Source: DATLSM01 sp963722965 (GTDB lineage Bacteria > Actinomycetota > Thermoleophilia > Solirubrobacterales > 70-9). From it: a stretch of 64,000 nucleotides of DNA. Below, piece by piece: positions 44,088 through 51,710 of this stretch. The DNA lies in contig CAVROX010000005.1 in assembly GCA_963722965.1 (NCBI GenBank), forward strand, positions 62,001 to 126,000. Direction: 5' to 3'. The position numbers and the translations under genes were made by a program. How positions within the stretch are numbered: the first letter of the stretch is position 1; each line of letters begins with the position of its first letter. Under the pieces are notes generated by a model, which saw only the letters and a program-made list of their open reading frames with translations, was not told where the DNA came from and searched no databases.

Positions 44088-44250
44088 GTGATTAGTGCCT
44101 TCTTGAGTTGGAGTAGAGCTTGTGGAAACTGCCTGAACCATCGCCGATCCGGCCTCGGAATGCGGTTTGCGGGTTGTGGGTGCGTCTGTGGAGCGCTCCG
44201 ATTCTTACAATGCGGTCGGCCATCAGGCTCCGGGCCTGTGGATCGTGGCG
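44088..44250. other. oriC: Candidate replication origin region (dnaA-dnaN gap)
   Basis: The 135-base gap between dnaN and dnaA, plus the dnaA 3' end, has four TGTGG-type words on the + strand that partly match the DnaA box TGTGGATAA: TGTGGAAAC (44121), TGTGGGTGC (44175), TGTGGAGCG (44187) and TGTGGATCG (44237). TGTGGAAAC and TGTGGATCG match 7 of 9. The gene strands switch around dnaA as at an origin. No perfect box, no clear AT-rich unwinding tract beyond a short ATTCTTACAAT at about 44201, and the gap is short for an actinobacterial oriC. Confidence 0.4.
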
Positions 44251-45542
44251 CGGAGACCGGCGACGCGCTCGGCCAGGACCGGATCTGCGGCGACGCCGGC
44301 CTCGACTCGGCGCAGGGAGTTGAGCACGGTCGAGTGGTCACGTCCTCCGTAGAGCCGGCCGATCTGAGGCAGCGAGAGCTCGGTCATCTCCCGGGTCAGG
44401 TAGATCGCAACCTGCCGGGCTCGGACCGGGGTGGCTGCTCTAGTCGGACCGATGAGCTCGGCTCGGGAGATGCCAAAATCATCGGCCACCCGACGCTGGA
44501 TCTGCTCGACGGGCGTGGAGTCGGGGGACCGTGACGCGGGTGGGATGACCTCGGCGATCAACTCCGAGCTGAGCGGCCGAGCCATCAGCGAGGCATAGGC
44601 GATCACCCGGGTCAGCCCTCCATGCAGCTGGCGCACGTTGGCGTCGATCCGCCCGGCCAACTCTGCCAGTGCCTCGCGGTCGGCGATCTCGACGCCCGCC
44701 TCGCGCGCAAGTCGGCGCAAGACGGTGAGGCGGGTGGCGAGGTTTGGCGGCCTGACCTCGATGGTCAACCCCCACTCGAAGCGGTCGCGCAGACGAGCGG
44801 CCAGGGTCGAGAGCTCGCTGGGGATGCGGTCGGCGGAGAGCACCAGCTGGCTGCCGGCCTCATAGAGCGCGTTGAAGGTGTGAAAGAACTCCTCCTCGGT
44901 GTGCTGCTTGCCCTCGAGGAACTGGACGTCGTCGATCAGCAGCACGTCGATATCGCGGTAGCGGCCCTTGAAGGCCTCCGCTCCGGTCGAGCGCAAGGCA
45001 CCGATGAACTCGTTTGTGAAGGACTCGGCGGTCGTGTAGCGCACCCTCAGGCCCGGCGCATTGGCTCCCAGGTAGTTGGCAATCGCGACCAATAGATGCG
45101 TCTTTCCCAGGCCCGGTGGGCCGTGGAGAAAGAGCGGGTTGTAGGCCTCTGACGGCGCCTCGGCGACTGCCAGGGCTGCGGCATGGGCGAGCCGGTTCCC
45201 CTCCCCGATCACGAAGCGCTCAAAGGTGTAGCTGGGATTGACCTCGACCTCGCCAAGCACCTCCCCGCTGCCCCCGGCGCCGGCAGCGGAAGTGAAGCCG
45301 ACCTCGCGAAAGGGTGCGCCGGTGGCGGCCAGCGCGTCACGGATCAGTGAGGTGTAGCGCCGCTCGACCCAGGTGCGGATGCCGGGCGGTGCGGTGAGGT
45401 AGAGGGTCTGCCCCTGCGCGCCCAGCGTCCGTAGCGGCTCCAGCCAAAGCCTGAAAGTCGAGTCCGGAACCGAGGCCCTCAACTGCGCTTGGGTGTCTCG
45501 CCAAAGAGCGTCGAGTTCGTGTCGATCGAGGTCGCCGGGCAC
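44223..45542 (-). CDS. dnaA: Chromosomal replication initiator protein DnaA
   Basis: 439 residues from GTG 45542 (VPGDLDRHELDALWRDTQAQ). Domain I, an unusually short linker, AAA+ domain III with NPLFLHGPPGLGKTHLLVAI and DIDVLLIDDVQFLEGKQHTE, and domain IV with the DNA-binding signature LYGGRDHSTVLNSLRRVEAG. No ribosome-binding site precedes the GTG, and a TATGGT -10-like word lies about 9 bases upstream, so the mRNA may be leaderless. It diverges from rpmH over 89 bases. Confidence 0.96.
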   Translation of the reverse strand: MPGDLDRHELDALWRDTQAQLRASVPDSTFRLWLEPLRTLGAQGQTLYLTAPPGIRTWVERRYTSLIRDALAATGAPFREVGFTSAAGAGGSGEVLGEVEVNPSYTFERFVIGEGNRLAHAAALAVAEAPSEAYNPLFLHGPPGLGKTHLLVAIANYLGANAPGLRVRYTTAESFTNEFIGALRSTGAEAFKGRYRDIDVLLIDDVQFLEGKQHTEEEFFHTFNALYEAGSQLVLSADRIPSELSTLAARLRDRFEWGLTIEVRPPNLATRLTVLRRLAREAGVEIADREALAELAGRIDANVRQLHGGLTRVIAYASLMARPLSSELIAEVIPPASRSPDSTPVEQIQRRVADDFGISRAELIGPTRAATPVRARQVAIYLTREMTELSLPQIGRLYGGRDHSTVLNSLRRVEAGVAADPVLAERVAGLRATIHRPGA

Positions 45543-45616
45543 CGGCGGCCGACCATAGCGTCGCCGCTGCGTCTCAGCCGGGCCGCTTCCGCAAATCCCG
45601 GCCAAAACAGTCCCCC

Positions 45617-45622
45617 TATACT
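45617..45622 (+). promoter_or_regulatory. Candidate -10 element of rpmH-rnpA
   Basis: TATACT, one base from the consensus TATAAT, ends 9 bases before the rpmH ATG. Transcription would start about 2-3 bases before the ATG, giving an almost leaderless mRNA; no ribosome-binding site is seen. No good -35 box. Confidence 0.5.
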
Positions 45623-45631
45623 CCCGGCCGG

Positions 45632-45766
45632 ATGAAGCGGACCTACCAGCCCAAGAAGCGGAAGCGGGCGAAGACCCATGGGTTCCGAGCGCGGATGAGC
45701 ACCCGCGGCGGCCGCGCCATCCTCAAGCGACGCCGGCGCAAAGGGCGGAAGCGCCTAACTCCCTAA
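45632..45766 (+). CDS. rpmH: 50S ribosomal protein L34
   Basis: 44 residues, highly basic: MKRTYQPKKRKRAKTHGFRA, RMSTRGGRAILKRRRRKGRK, ending RLTP. This is the full, canonical L34 with the KRTYQP start and GRxxLxxRRRKGR tail. Too short to be noticed by simple ORF length cut-offs. The rnpA start codon follows its stop directly, the universal rpmH-rnpA pair. It is the first gene of the rightward block from dnaA. Confidence 0.97.
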   Translation: MKRTYQPKKRKRAKTHGFRARMSTRGGRAILKRRRRKGRKRLTP

Positions 45767-46138
45767 ATGGCGGCGCCCCGTCGCCGCCGCCTTTCGCGCA
45801 GCGGCGAGTTCGACCGCGTTTACCGCGACGGCTCATCTCATGCGACCCGCTACCTCGTGCTCTACAGTTTTCCGCGCCGCGACGATCGGGAGCAGACGGT
45901 GAGGCTCGGCGTCTCCGCGAGCCGCAAGATCGGCGGAGCGGCCGAGCGCAACCGGGTCAAGCGGGCGCTTCGGGAGGCGTTCTGGGGGCTCTCAGACCAG
46001 CTTCCGCCCGGGCACGACTTCGTGCTCGTCGCCCGCTCGGAAATCGGCGGGCTGGTCGACCGCGAGGGGACGGACGGGGTTCGTGGGAGCATCGAAGAGG
46101 CCCTCTCTGCCGCGCTCCCCAGGAGGCGTTCCACGTGA
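45767..46138 (+). CDS. rnpA: Ribonuclease P protein component
   Basis: 123 residues. Protein part of RNase P, which trims tRNA 5' ends. RNR motif: ASRKIGGAAERNRVKRALRE, preceded by LSRSGEFDRVYRDG and the YLVLYSFPRR strand. The ATG follows the rpmH stop with no gap, and the 3' end overlaps yidD by 4 bases (GTGA). A parS-like site overlaps its last codons. Confidence 0.95.
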   Translation: MAAPRRRRLSRSGEFDRVYRDGSSHATRYLVLYSFPRRDDREQTVRLGVSASRKIGGAAERNRVKRALREAFWGLSDQLPPGHDFVLVARSEIGGLVDREGTDGVRGSIEEALSAALPRRRST

Positions 46139-46141
46139 AAC
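46128..46141. promoter_or_regulatory. parS-like centromere site
   Basis: GTTCCACGTGAAAC differs at one base from the ParB consensus core GTTTCACGTGAAAC. It covers the end of rnpA and the yidD start, 3 kb from parA-parB, within the origin region where parS sites cluster. The CACGTG core is intact. Confidence 0.75.
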
Positions 46142-46407
46142 GCATCGTCGTTTTCCCGATCCGCGCCTACGGACGTTGGATCTCCCCGAGCCGACCACGC
46201 CGCTGCCGCTATGAGCCGACCTGTTCCGCGTACGCCGCCGCCGCGGTCGAGCGCTTTGGAGCTGCCCGCGGCCTCCTGCTCGCCGCCTGGCGGCTGCTGC
46301 GCTGCAATCCCCTCAGCGCGGGAGGGTTTGATCCCGTTCCCGACCGCTTCACGCTCCGCACCGGCCCGGTCGACCCCGCGGAGTACCACAGGGAGGCCCG
46401 CGTCTGA
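46135..46407 (+). CDS. yidD: Membrane protein insertion efficiency factor YidD
   Basis: 90 residues, complete for the family. Motifs: FPIRAYGRWISPSRPRRCRY, EPTCSAYAAAAVERFG, LLAAWRLLRCNPLSAGGFDP. The paired Cys positions (CRYEPTCS and RCNP) are conserved. Helps YidC insert membrane proteins. GTG start overlaps rnpA stop; its TGA overlaps the yidC ATG by one base. Confidence 0.95.
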   Translation: MKRIVVFPIRAYGRWISPSRPRRCRYEPTCSAYAAAAVERFGAARGLLLAAWRLLRCNPLSAGGFDPVPDRFTLRTGPVDPAEYHREARV

Positions 46408-47165
46408 TGCTGCCGCTGGCAATCCAGCTCGCCCCCCAGTTCCTCGTCGAAATCGTCAACAGCGTCCTGCAGTTCTTTCACGACAACGCGGGATTGAGCT
46501 GGGGCGGGGCGATCATCGCGCTGACCGTCTGCACCAGGGCGGTGCTGATCCCCCTCACCTACAAACAGCTGAAAGGGATGCGCGCCCTGCAGGCGCTGCA
46601 GCCGCAGATCAAAGAAATCCAGGCGAAATACAAGAACGACAAACAGCGCATGCAGCAAGAGATGATGAACTTCTACAAACAGAACAAAGTTAACCCCTTT
46701 GCCTCCTGCATCCCGCTTGTAGCGCAGCTGCCGGTCTTCTTCACGCTTTACCAGGTCCTTCGCACCCAGCTCCCAGCCGACATCGGCTGTAAGGCCGGGG
46801 AATGCGGCAGCGAAGCCTCCTTCCTCTTCATCCCCGACCTGACCGCGAAGGCGACCGGCGGGGTGCTGGTCGCCTTGATAATCCTCTACGTCAGCACGCA
46901 GCTGGTTTCCGGTCTGATGATGTCGGTGACCGCCGACAAAAGCCAGCGGATGATGATCTTCGCGCTACCGCTGCTCTTCGTTTTTTTCATCATCAAACTC
47001 CCGGCCGGTCTGATTCTCTACTGGATCACGACCAACATTTGGACAATCGGCCAGCAGTACGCGATCCAGAAGATTGTGCCGGCGCCGCCGCTGCCAACCG
47101 CGGCGGAGATCGCGGCGGCCAAGCCACCACCCCCGCCGCCAAAAAAGAAAAAGAAGCGGCGATAG
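46407..47165 (+). CDS. yidC: Membrane protein insertase YidC
   Basis: 252 residues of the short Gram-positive type without the large external domain. Hydrophobic segments LSWGGAIIALTVCTRAVLIP, PLVAQLPVFFTLYQVLRTQL, VLVALIILYVSTQLVSGLMM and MIFALPLLFVFFIIKLPAGL. The hydrophilic-groove Arg is in TVCTRAVLIPL. A coiled cytosolic loop (KEIQAKYKNDKQRMQQEMMN) lies between helices 2 and 3 as usual. The C-terminus is Pro-rich then strongly basic (PPPPPPKKKKKRR), typical for ribosome binding. No lipobox at the start. Confidence 0.94.
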   Translation: MLPLAIQLAPQFLVEIVNSVLQFFHDNAGLSWGGAIIALTVCTRAVLIPLTYKQLKGMRALQALQPQIKEIQAKYKNDKQRMQQEMMNFYKQNKVNPFASCIPLVAQLPVFFTLYQVLRTQLPADIGCKAGECGSEASFLFIPDLTAKATGGVLVALIILYVSTQLVSGLMMSVTADKSQRMMIFALPLLFVFFIIKLPAGLILYWITTNIWTIGQQYAIQKIVPAPPLPTAAEIAAAKPPPPPPKKKKKRR

Positions 47166-47173
47166 GGGCGCGT

Positions 47174-47656
47174 GTGAGCGAGACGACTGATTGGCCTCGG
47201 GAGCCGGCTGAGCGGGTCAGGGAGCTCGTCGAGGGGGTTCTCGACGAGCTCGACCTCGAGGGGGAGGTCGAGGTCAGCGAGGACGAGGAGCGGATCGTAG
47301 CCGTAGTCGTCGGCGAGGACGATTACGGGTTGCTGATCGGCAGGCGCGGGCAGACGATCGATGCTCTTCAGCTGCTCTGCTATCAGGCCGCCTTCCGGGG
47401 GATCCGAGAGCGCAAGCGGGTGGTGGTGGACGCGGCCGGCTACCGCGAGCGTCGGCGGGAGGTGCTGGTCTCCCGCGCCGACCGCGCCGCCGAGCAGGCC
47501 CTCGAGGGCAACTGCTCGGTGGAGATGGATCCGATGAGCGCGCAGGAACGACGGGTCGTCCACGAGCGTCTTAAGGGACGCGCCGGAATCGAGACCTTCA
47601 GCGAAGGCGACGAGCCGCAGCGGCGTGTGGTCGTCGCCCCGCTCGTGTCCGAGTAG
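47174..47656 (+). CDS. khpB: RNA-binding protein KhpB/Jag (KH and R3H domains)
   Basis: 160 residues without the Jag-N domain. KH domain (about 45-85) with VVGEDDYGLLIGRRGQTIDA, R3H domain (about 105-155) with EMDPMSAQERRVVHERLKGR. Starts GTG 47174 after AGGGG. Binds RNA, partners KhpA in related bacteria, and lies between yidC and rsmG as normal. A hairpin overlaps and follows its stop. Confidence 0.93.
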   Translation: MSETTDWPREPAERVRELVEGVLDELDLEGEVEVSEDEERIVAVVVGEDDYGLLIGRRGQTIDALQLLCYQAAFRGIRERKRVVVDAAGYRERRREVLVSRADRAAEQALEGNCSVEMDPMSAQERRVVHERLKGRAGIETFSEGDEPQRRVVVAPLVSE

Positions 47657-47680
47657 GGGGGATCCCGGCGCGATCCTCCC
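47656..47680 (+). terminator. Candidate terminator after khpB
   Basis: GGGGGGATC pairs with GATCCTCCC (one G-U) across a CCGGCGC loop, followed by TTAACTT. The stem begins at the last base of the khpB stop codon. The T-tail is poor, so termination may be partial. Confidence 0.45.
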
Positions 47681-47714
47681 TTAACTTCCCGAGCTAAGCC
47701 TCTGGTTGGGGAGG

Positions 47715-48422
47715 ATGGCGGGCGAGGAAAACCGACTGGGGGCCTCATCCCCAAAGGATTTTCCCCTCACTCCCGAGCAGCGGAGGACCCTGTTGGTCAT
47801 CCTCGATCTGCTCGGCAGGGAGAGGGCCTCGGTCAGCTCGGTCGTCGACGAGCGCGCCTGGCGGGTCCACGTCGCCGACAGCCTCAGCGGACTCGAGGTG
47901 CAAGATCTTCGTGACGCCGTCAAGATCGCTGATATCGGCTCGGGAGCGGGGTTTCCGGGCCTAGCCTTGGCAGTCGCGCTGCCCCAGGCGCAGGTCGACC
48001 TGATCGAGTCCGTGGGGCGCAAGTGCGACTTCATGCAGCAAGCGATCGATGTCGCCGACATTGGCAATGCCCGTGTGGTTAACGCCCGCTCTGAGCAATG
48101 GGCAAGCTCGGCGGGGAGGGAGAGATACGAAGCGGCGACCGCCCGGGCCGTCGGCCGGCTCGCGACCCTGGCTGAGCTTGCCTCGCCGCTGCTTATCGAC
48201 GGCGGGGTACTGGTGGCATGGAAGGGAAAGCGCGATGCAGAAGAGGAGGCCCAGCTTGACCGGGCTGCAAGCCAGCTAGGCGTGGCGCCCGAGCGGGTCC
48301 TGGCGGTGGGCCCCTCCGCCGGAAGCGAACACCGCCACCTCCACCTGATCCGTAAGCACGGCTTGACCCCGGCTGAGCTTCCCCGCCGCCCGGGAGTAGC
48401 CAAGAAGCGCCCCCGCGGCTGA
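47715..48422 (+). CDS. rsmG: 16S rRNA (guanine-N7)-methyltransferase
   Basis: 235 residues. Methylates G527 of 16S rRNA using SAM. Motifs: WRVHVADSLSGLEVQ, SAM-binding VKIADIGSGAGFPGLALAVA, DLIESVGRKCDFMQQAIDVA, RAVGRLATLAELASPLL. The C-terminus ends PRRPGVAKKRPRG as in the family. ATG 47715 directly follows GGGGAGG, closer than normal; TTG 47706 is an alternative. It precedes parA by 23 bases. Confidence 0.92.
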   Translation: MAGEENRLGASSPKDFPLTPEQRRTLLVILDLLGRERASVSSVVDERAWRVHVADSLSGLEVQDLRDAVKIADIGSGAGFPGLALAVALPQAQVDLIESVGRKCDFMQQAIDVADIGNARVVNARSEQWASSAGRERYEAATARAVGRLATLAELASPLLIDGGVLVAWKGKRDAEEEAQLDRAASQLGVAPERVLAVGPSAGSEHRHLHLIRKHGLTPAELPRRPGVAKKRPRG

Positions 48423-48445
48423 CCCAGCAATAGTCTGGGCGCGAC

Positions 48446-49204
48446 ATGGGCCTCGTCTACGCAGTGGCAAACCAAAAGGGCGGCGTCGGCAAGACGACCA
48501 CCGCGGTCAACCTCGCCGCCTGCATCGCCGCTTCAGGTTCCCAGACCCTGCTCGTTGACCTAGACCCCCAGTGCAATGCCACCGTCGCGCTCGGCAAGGA
48601 CCGCGATCTTCATCCCTCCTCCTATGACTGCCTAACCGGTAGCGTCTCGGTTGCCGAGGCCGCGCGCCCGGCGGGGCCAGACAACCTCTGGCTGGTGCCC
48701 GCCAACCGGGATCTGGCGGGGGCCGCAGTGGAGCTGCCGAGGATCGAGGGCTCCGAGACGCGACTCCGCGAACGCCTGGGGCCAATTCGCGAACGCTTCG
48801 AGGTGTCGCTGCTTGACTGCCCGCCCTCGCTGGGCCCGGTCAGCGTTAATGCCTTGAGCGCCGCCGACCGCGCGATTGTGCCGGTGCAGGCCGAGTACCT
48901 AGCCCTGGAGGGTCTGGTCCAGTTCCTTGAGACCCTCAACCTGATTCGCCGCGCGCTTAACCCGGCTCTGGAGGTGTCGGGGCTGGTGGTCACCATGTAC
49001 GACGAGCGCACGCGGCTTGCCCAGGACGTCGAGCGCGAGCTGCGCGAGCACTTCCCCGGAATGGTCTTCGAGACGGTGATACCCCGCAGTGTTCGGGTTG
49101 CCGAGGCCCCTAGTTATGGTCTCCCCGTGATCGAGCACTCGCCCCACTCACGCGGCGCCGACGCCTACCGGATGCTGGCAAAGGAGCTCGAGCAGCGTGG
49201 CTAG
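48446..49204 (+). CDS. parA: Chromosome-partitioning ATPase ParA (Soj)
   Basis: 252 residues, the chromosomal type without an N-terminal HTH. Deviant Walker A is ANQKGGVGKTTTAVNLAACI with the signature Lys11 and Lys16; A' and B motifs are LLVDLDPQCNATVAL and VSLLDCPPSLGPVSVNALSA. Moves ParB-parS complexes on the nucleoid. Its 3' end overlaps parB by 8 bases, so ParA and ParB are made together. Confidence 0.96.
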   Translation: MGLVYAVANQKGGVGKTTTAVNLAACIAASGSQTLLVDLDPQCNATVALGKDRDLHPSSYDCLTGSVSVAEAARPAGPDNLWLVPANRDLAGAAVELPRIEGSETRLRERLGPIRERFEVSLLDCPPSLGPVSVNALSAADRAIVPVQAEYLALEGLVQFLETLNLIRRALNPALEVSGLVVTMYDERTRLAQDVERELREHFPGMVFETVIPRSVRVAEAPSYGLPVIEHSPHSRGADAYRMLAKELEQRG

Positions 49205-50069
49205 TGGGTCGAAGCGTGGGATCGGTAAAGGGCTCGCCGCGATCCTTCCCGCGACTGCCGCGGGCGCGCCCGGGGAGCTGCTTGAACTCCCGGTTGGATT
49301 GATCAAGCCAAACCCGCGGCAGCCGCGGACGAAGTTCGACCCCGAGGCACTCGCGGGGCTGGCCTCTTCAATCGAGTCCAGCGGGGTCGTCCAGCCGCTG
49401 CTTGTCCGTCCCCTCCACGATGGTAGCTATGAGCTGATTGCTGGCGAGCGGCGCTGGCGAGCGGCGCGGCAGGCCGGACTTGAGAAGGTGCCAGCTGTAG
49501 TTCGCGACCGGGCGGAGGCCGAGCGGCTGCAGGCCGCGCTGATCGAGAACATGGTCCGCGAGGACCTCAACCCAGTCGAGGAGGCGCGAGCCTGTGCTGC
49601 CCTGGTCGAGGAGCTCGGCCTCTCGCGGGAGGAGCTGGCGCGCCGCGTCGGGCGCAGCCGCCCGGCGGTCTCCAATCTGATCCGTCTCCTCGATCTCCCT
49701 GACGAGGCGCTCGCGCTGCTTGAGTCGCGCGAATTGAGCGAGGGCCACGGCCGTGCCCTTCTTGCCGCTCCCGGCAACGACGTCCGCCGCCGCCTTGCTC
49801 GCGACGCGGCGCGGGGAGGGTGGTCGGTTCGCGAGACCGAGAACAAAGCTAAGCTGGCTGGCCAACCAAAGAACGGTCGGCGCGGGGAAAGGAAACTCGA
49901 CCCAGAGCAGTCGGTGGCGCTGGAGGAAGCCGCCGATCAGCTCGAGTCGGCGCTCGGCCACGAGGTCACCGTGCGACCGCGGGCGGGGAAGATCGCGGTC
50001 GAGATCCGCTTTGAGGACCTCGACCAAGCTCTTGCCCTGGCCCGAAACCTCGCCCGCCAGCGCGACTGA
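49197..50069 (+). CDS. parB: Chromosome-partitioning protein ParB (Spo0J)
   Basis: 290 residues from GTG 49197. N-terminal basic stretch, then the CTP-binding domain: NPRQPRTKFDPEALAGLASS, ELIAGERRWRAARQAGLEKV and AALIENMVREDLNPVEEARA. Helix-turn-helix parS reader is LSREELARRVGRSRPAVSNL. C-terminal dimerisation part ends AKIAVEIRFEDLDQALALARN-like. It should bind the parS-like site at 46128. No other gene intervenes before tRNA-Ile. Confidence 0.95.
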   Translation: MASGSKRGIGKGLAAILPATAAGAPGELLELPVGLIKPNPRQPRTKFDPEALAGLASSIESSGVVQPLLVRPLHDGSYELIAGERRWRAARQAGLEKVPAVVRDRAEAERLQAALIENMVREDLNPVEEARACAALVEELGLSREELARRVGRSRPAVSNLIRLLDLPDEALALLESRELSEGHGRALLAAPGNDVRRRLARDAARGGWSVRETENKAKLAGQPKNGRRGERKLDPEQSVALEEAADQLESALGHEVTVRPRAGKIAVEIRFEDLDQALALARNLARQRD

Positions 50070-50118
50070 GGACCGGGCCGGGAGCCCCAGCCAGGCCGCT
50101 ATCATCGCCCACGGATCC

Positions 50119-50192
<74 letters not shown>

Positions 50193-50195
50193 TTC

Positions 50196-50690
50196 GTGCA
50201 GCAGATGCAGATCTACGGCGTTAGCTTCGACATGGTCGGCAAGCAGCCGATCGTCTTGCTGAAGACCGTCGACGGGAACAAGTTTCTGCCGATCTGGATC
50301 GGGCACCCGGAGGCGGCGGCGATCCTGATGAAGCTGCAGGGCGCCTCCACCCCACGGCCGATGACCCACGACCTACTCTCTGATGTGCTCGAGCAGCTTG
50401 AGGCCAAGTGCGAGCGGGTGTCCGTCACCGAGCTCCGCGACAACACCTTCTACGCGTCGATCACGGTCTCGGTCAACGGCTCGGAGATGGAGATCGACTC
50501 CCGCCCCTCCGACGCCCTCGCCCTCGCCGTCCGCGTCTCCGCGCCGATCTTCGCGGCCGAGGAGGTGATTGAGGAGTCGGCAATCGAGTTCGAACACGAG
50601 GTCGAGGACACCGAGGAAGTCGTCGACAAGTTCAAGGAGTTCCTCGACGAGGTCTCGCCCGAGGATTTCGCACAAGGGGAAGACTCCTAG
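50196..50690 (+). CDS. Bifunctional nuclease family protein (DUF151)
   Basis: 164 residues. BFN domain with MQIYGVSFDMVGKQPIVLLK, FLPIWIGHPEAAAILMKLQG, RPMTHDLLSDVLEQLEAKCE, DNTFYASITVSVNGSEMEID and SRPSDALALAVRVSAPIFAA. Members are reported to cleave DNA and RNA. An acidic tail (about 125-164) follows. GTG 50196 or ATG 50205 could start it. With the tRNA ending at 50192, tRNA processing would leave an almost leaderless message. Confidence 0.9.
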   Translation: MQQMQIYGVSFDMVGKQPIVLLKTVDGNKFLPIWIGHPEAAAILMKLQGASTPRPMTHDLLSDVLEQLEAKCERVSVTELRDNTFYASITVSVNGSEMEIDSRPSDALALAVRVSAPIFAAEEVIEESAIEFEHEVEDTEEVVDKFKEFLDEVSPEDFAQGEDS

Positions 50691-50735
50691 CCCTCCCCCG
50701 CCGGGACGTCGGGGCCCTCGCTGGGCCTGCGTCAA

Positions 50736-51710
50736 CTAGTGCGCGCTGCTTGTTAGCCGCCCGCCCGCCCCCGAGCCGGTCGGCTGCAGGCCAGCTAAGG
50801 CGAGCTCCAAGATTCGGTCTACGAGATCCTCAAATGGGATTCCAGCCGCCTCGGCGGCCTGGGGAAGGAGGCTCGTGTCGGTGAGACCGGGGATCGCGTT
50901 GACCTCGAGTACCTGGGGGCCATCGCCGCCCAGGATCAAGTCAACCCGGGCGAAGCCGCTGCAACCCAGCGCGCGGTAGGCTCCCAGAGCCGCGTCCCTC
51001 ACCGCGAGGACCTCCGCCTCTACCAACTCGGCGGGGCAGATAAAGGTGGTGCGGCCGATCTCATAACGGGCTTCGAAGTCGTAGCGGTCTCCTTCGGCGG
51101 GAATCGCCTCGACCACCGGCAGCGGCTCGTCGCCGAGCACGCTCACGGCGAGCTCGCGCCCCTCGACGTAGCGCTCCAAAAGCACCCGCCCGTCGTAGCT
51201 GAAGGCCGCGACCAGAGCCTCGGGTACCTCGATCGGACTCGCGGCAAACCTCAGGCCCAGTGCCGAACCGCCGCGGCTGGGCTTGACAACGAGCGGGAAG
51301 CCGAGGCGCTCCTCGAGCAGACCGAGGGCGTCGGCGGCACCCAACTCGCGGAAGGCCGTCTCGTTAAAGGCGAACCAGTCAGGGGTCTGCACGCCTGACC
51401 TGCGCAGCTCGTCCTTGGTCAGCGCCTTGTCCATGCAGCGAGCGCATGCTGCTACTCCGGGGCCCGTGAATGGGATTCCCAAGATCTCGAGCAGCTCCTG
51501 CGCCGTGCCGTCCTCGCCACCCGGTCCGTGCATCGCCACGAAGCCGACGTCCGGGCGCGCCGCGATCAGCCGTTTGACCAGATCGCCACCGACGTCGAGC
51601 GCCAAGACCTCGTGTCCCAGTCGCTCGAGGGCATCCTCGACCCGGGCGGCAGAGCGCAGCGAGACACCACGCTCAAGGGAGCGGCCTCCTTTGAGCACGG
51701 CGACCTTCAT
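50736..51710 (-). CDS. D-alanine--D-alanine ligase-like ATP-grasp protein (second copy)
   Basis: 324 residues. ATP-grasp ligase with GGRSLERGVSLRSAARVEDA, FVAMHGPGGEDGTAQELLEI, VVKPSRGGSALGLRFAAS, YDFEARYEIGRTTFICPAEL and VDLILGGDGPQVLEVNAIPG. Compared with the copy at 23121, the substrate loop reads GGSALG in place of LGSSVG and the N-terminal loop ERGVSL in place of EHDVSV, so the second substrate might differ. Overlaps the aminotransferase gene by 4 bases (ATGA). May form D-Ala-D-Ala or another D-amino-acid dipeptide. Confidence 0.85.
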   Translation of the reverse strand: MKVAVLKGGRSLERGVSLRSAARVEDALERLGHEVLALDVGGDLVKRLIAARPDVGFVAMHGPGGEDGTAQELLEILGIPFTGPGVAACARCMDKALTKDELRRSGVQTPDWFAFNETAFRELGAADALGLLEERLGFPLVVKPSRGGSALGLRFAASPIEVPEALVAAFSYDGRVLLERYVEGRELAVSVLGDEPLPVVEAIPAEGDRYDFEARYEIGRTTFICPAELVEAEVLAVRDAALGAYRALGCSGFARVDLILGGDGPQVLEVNAIPGLTDTSLLPQAAEAAGIPFEDLVDRILELALAGLQPTGSGAGGRLTSSAH

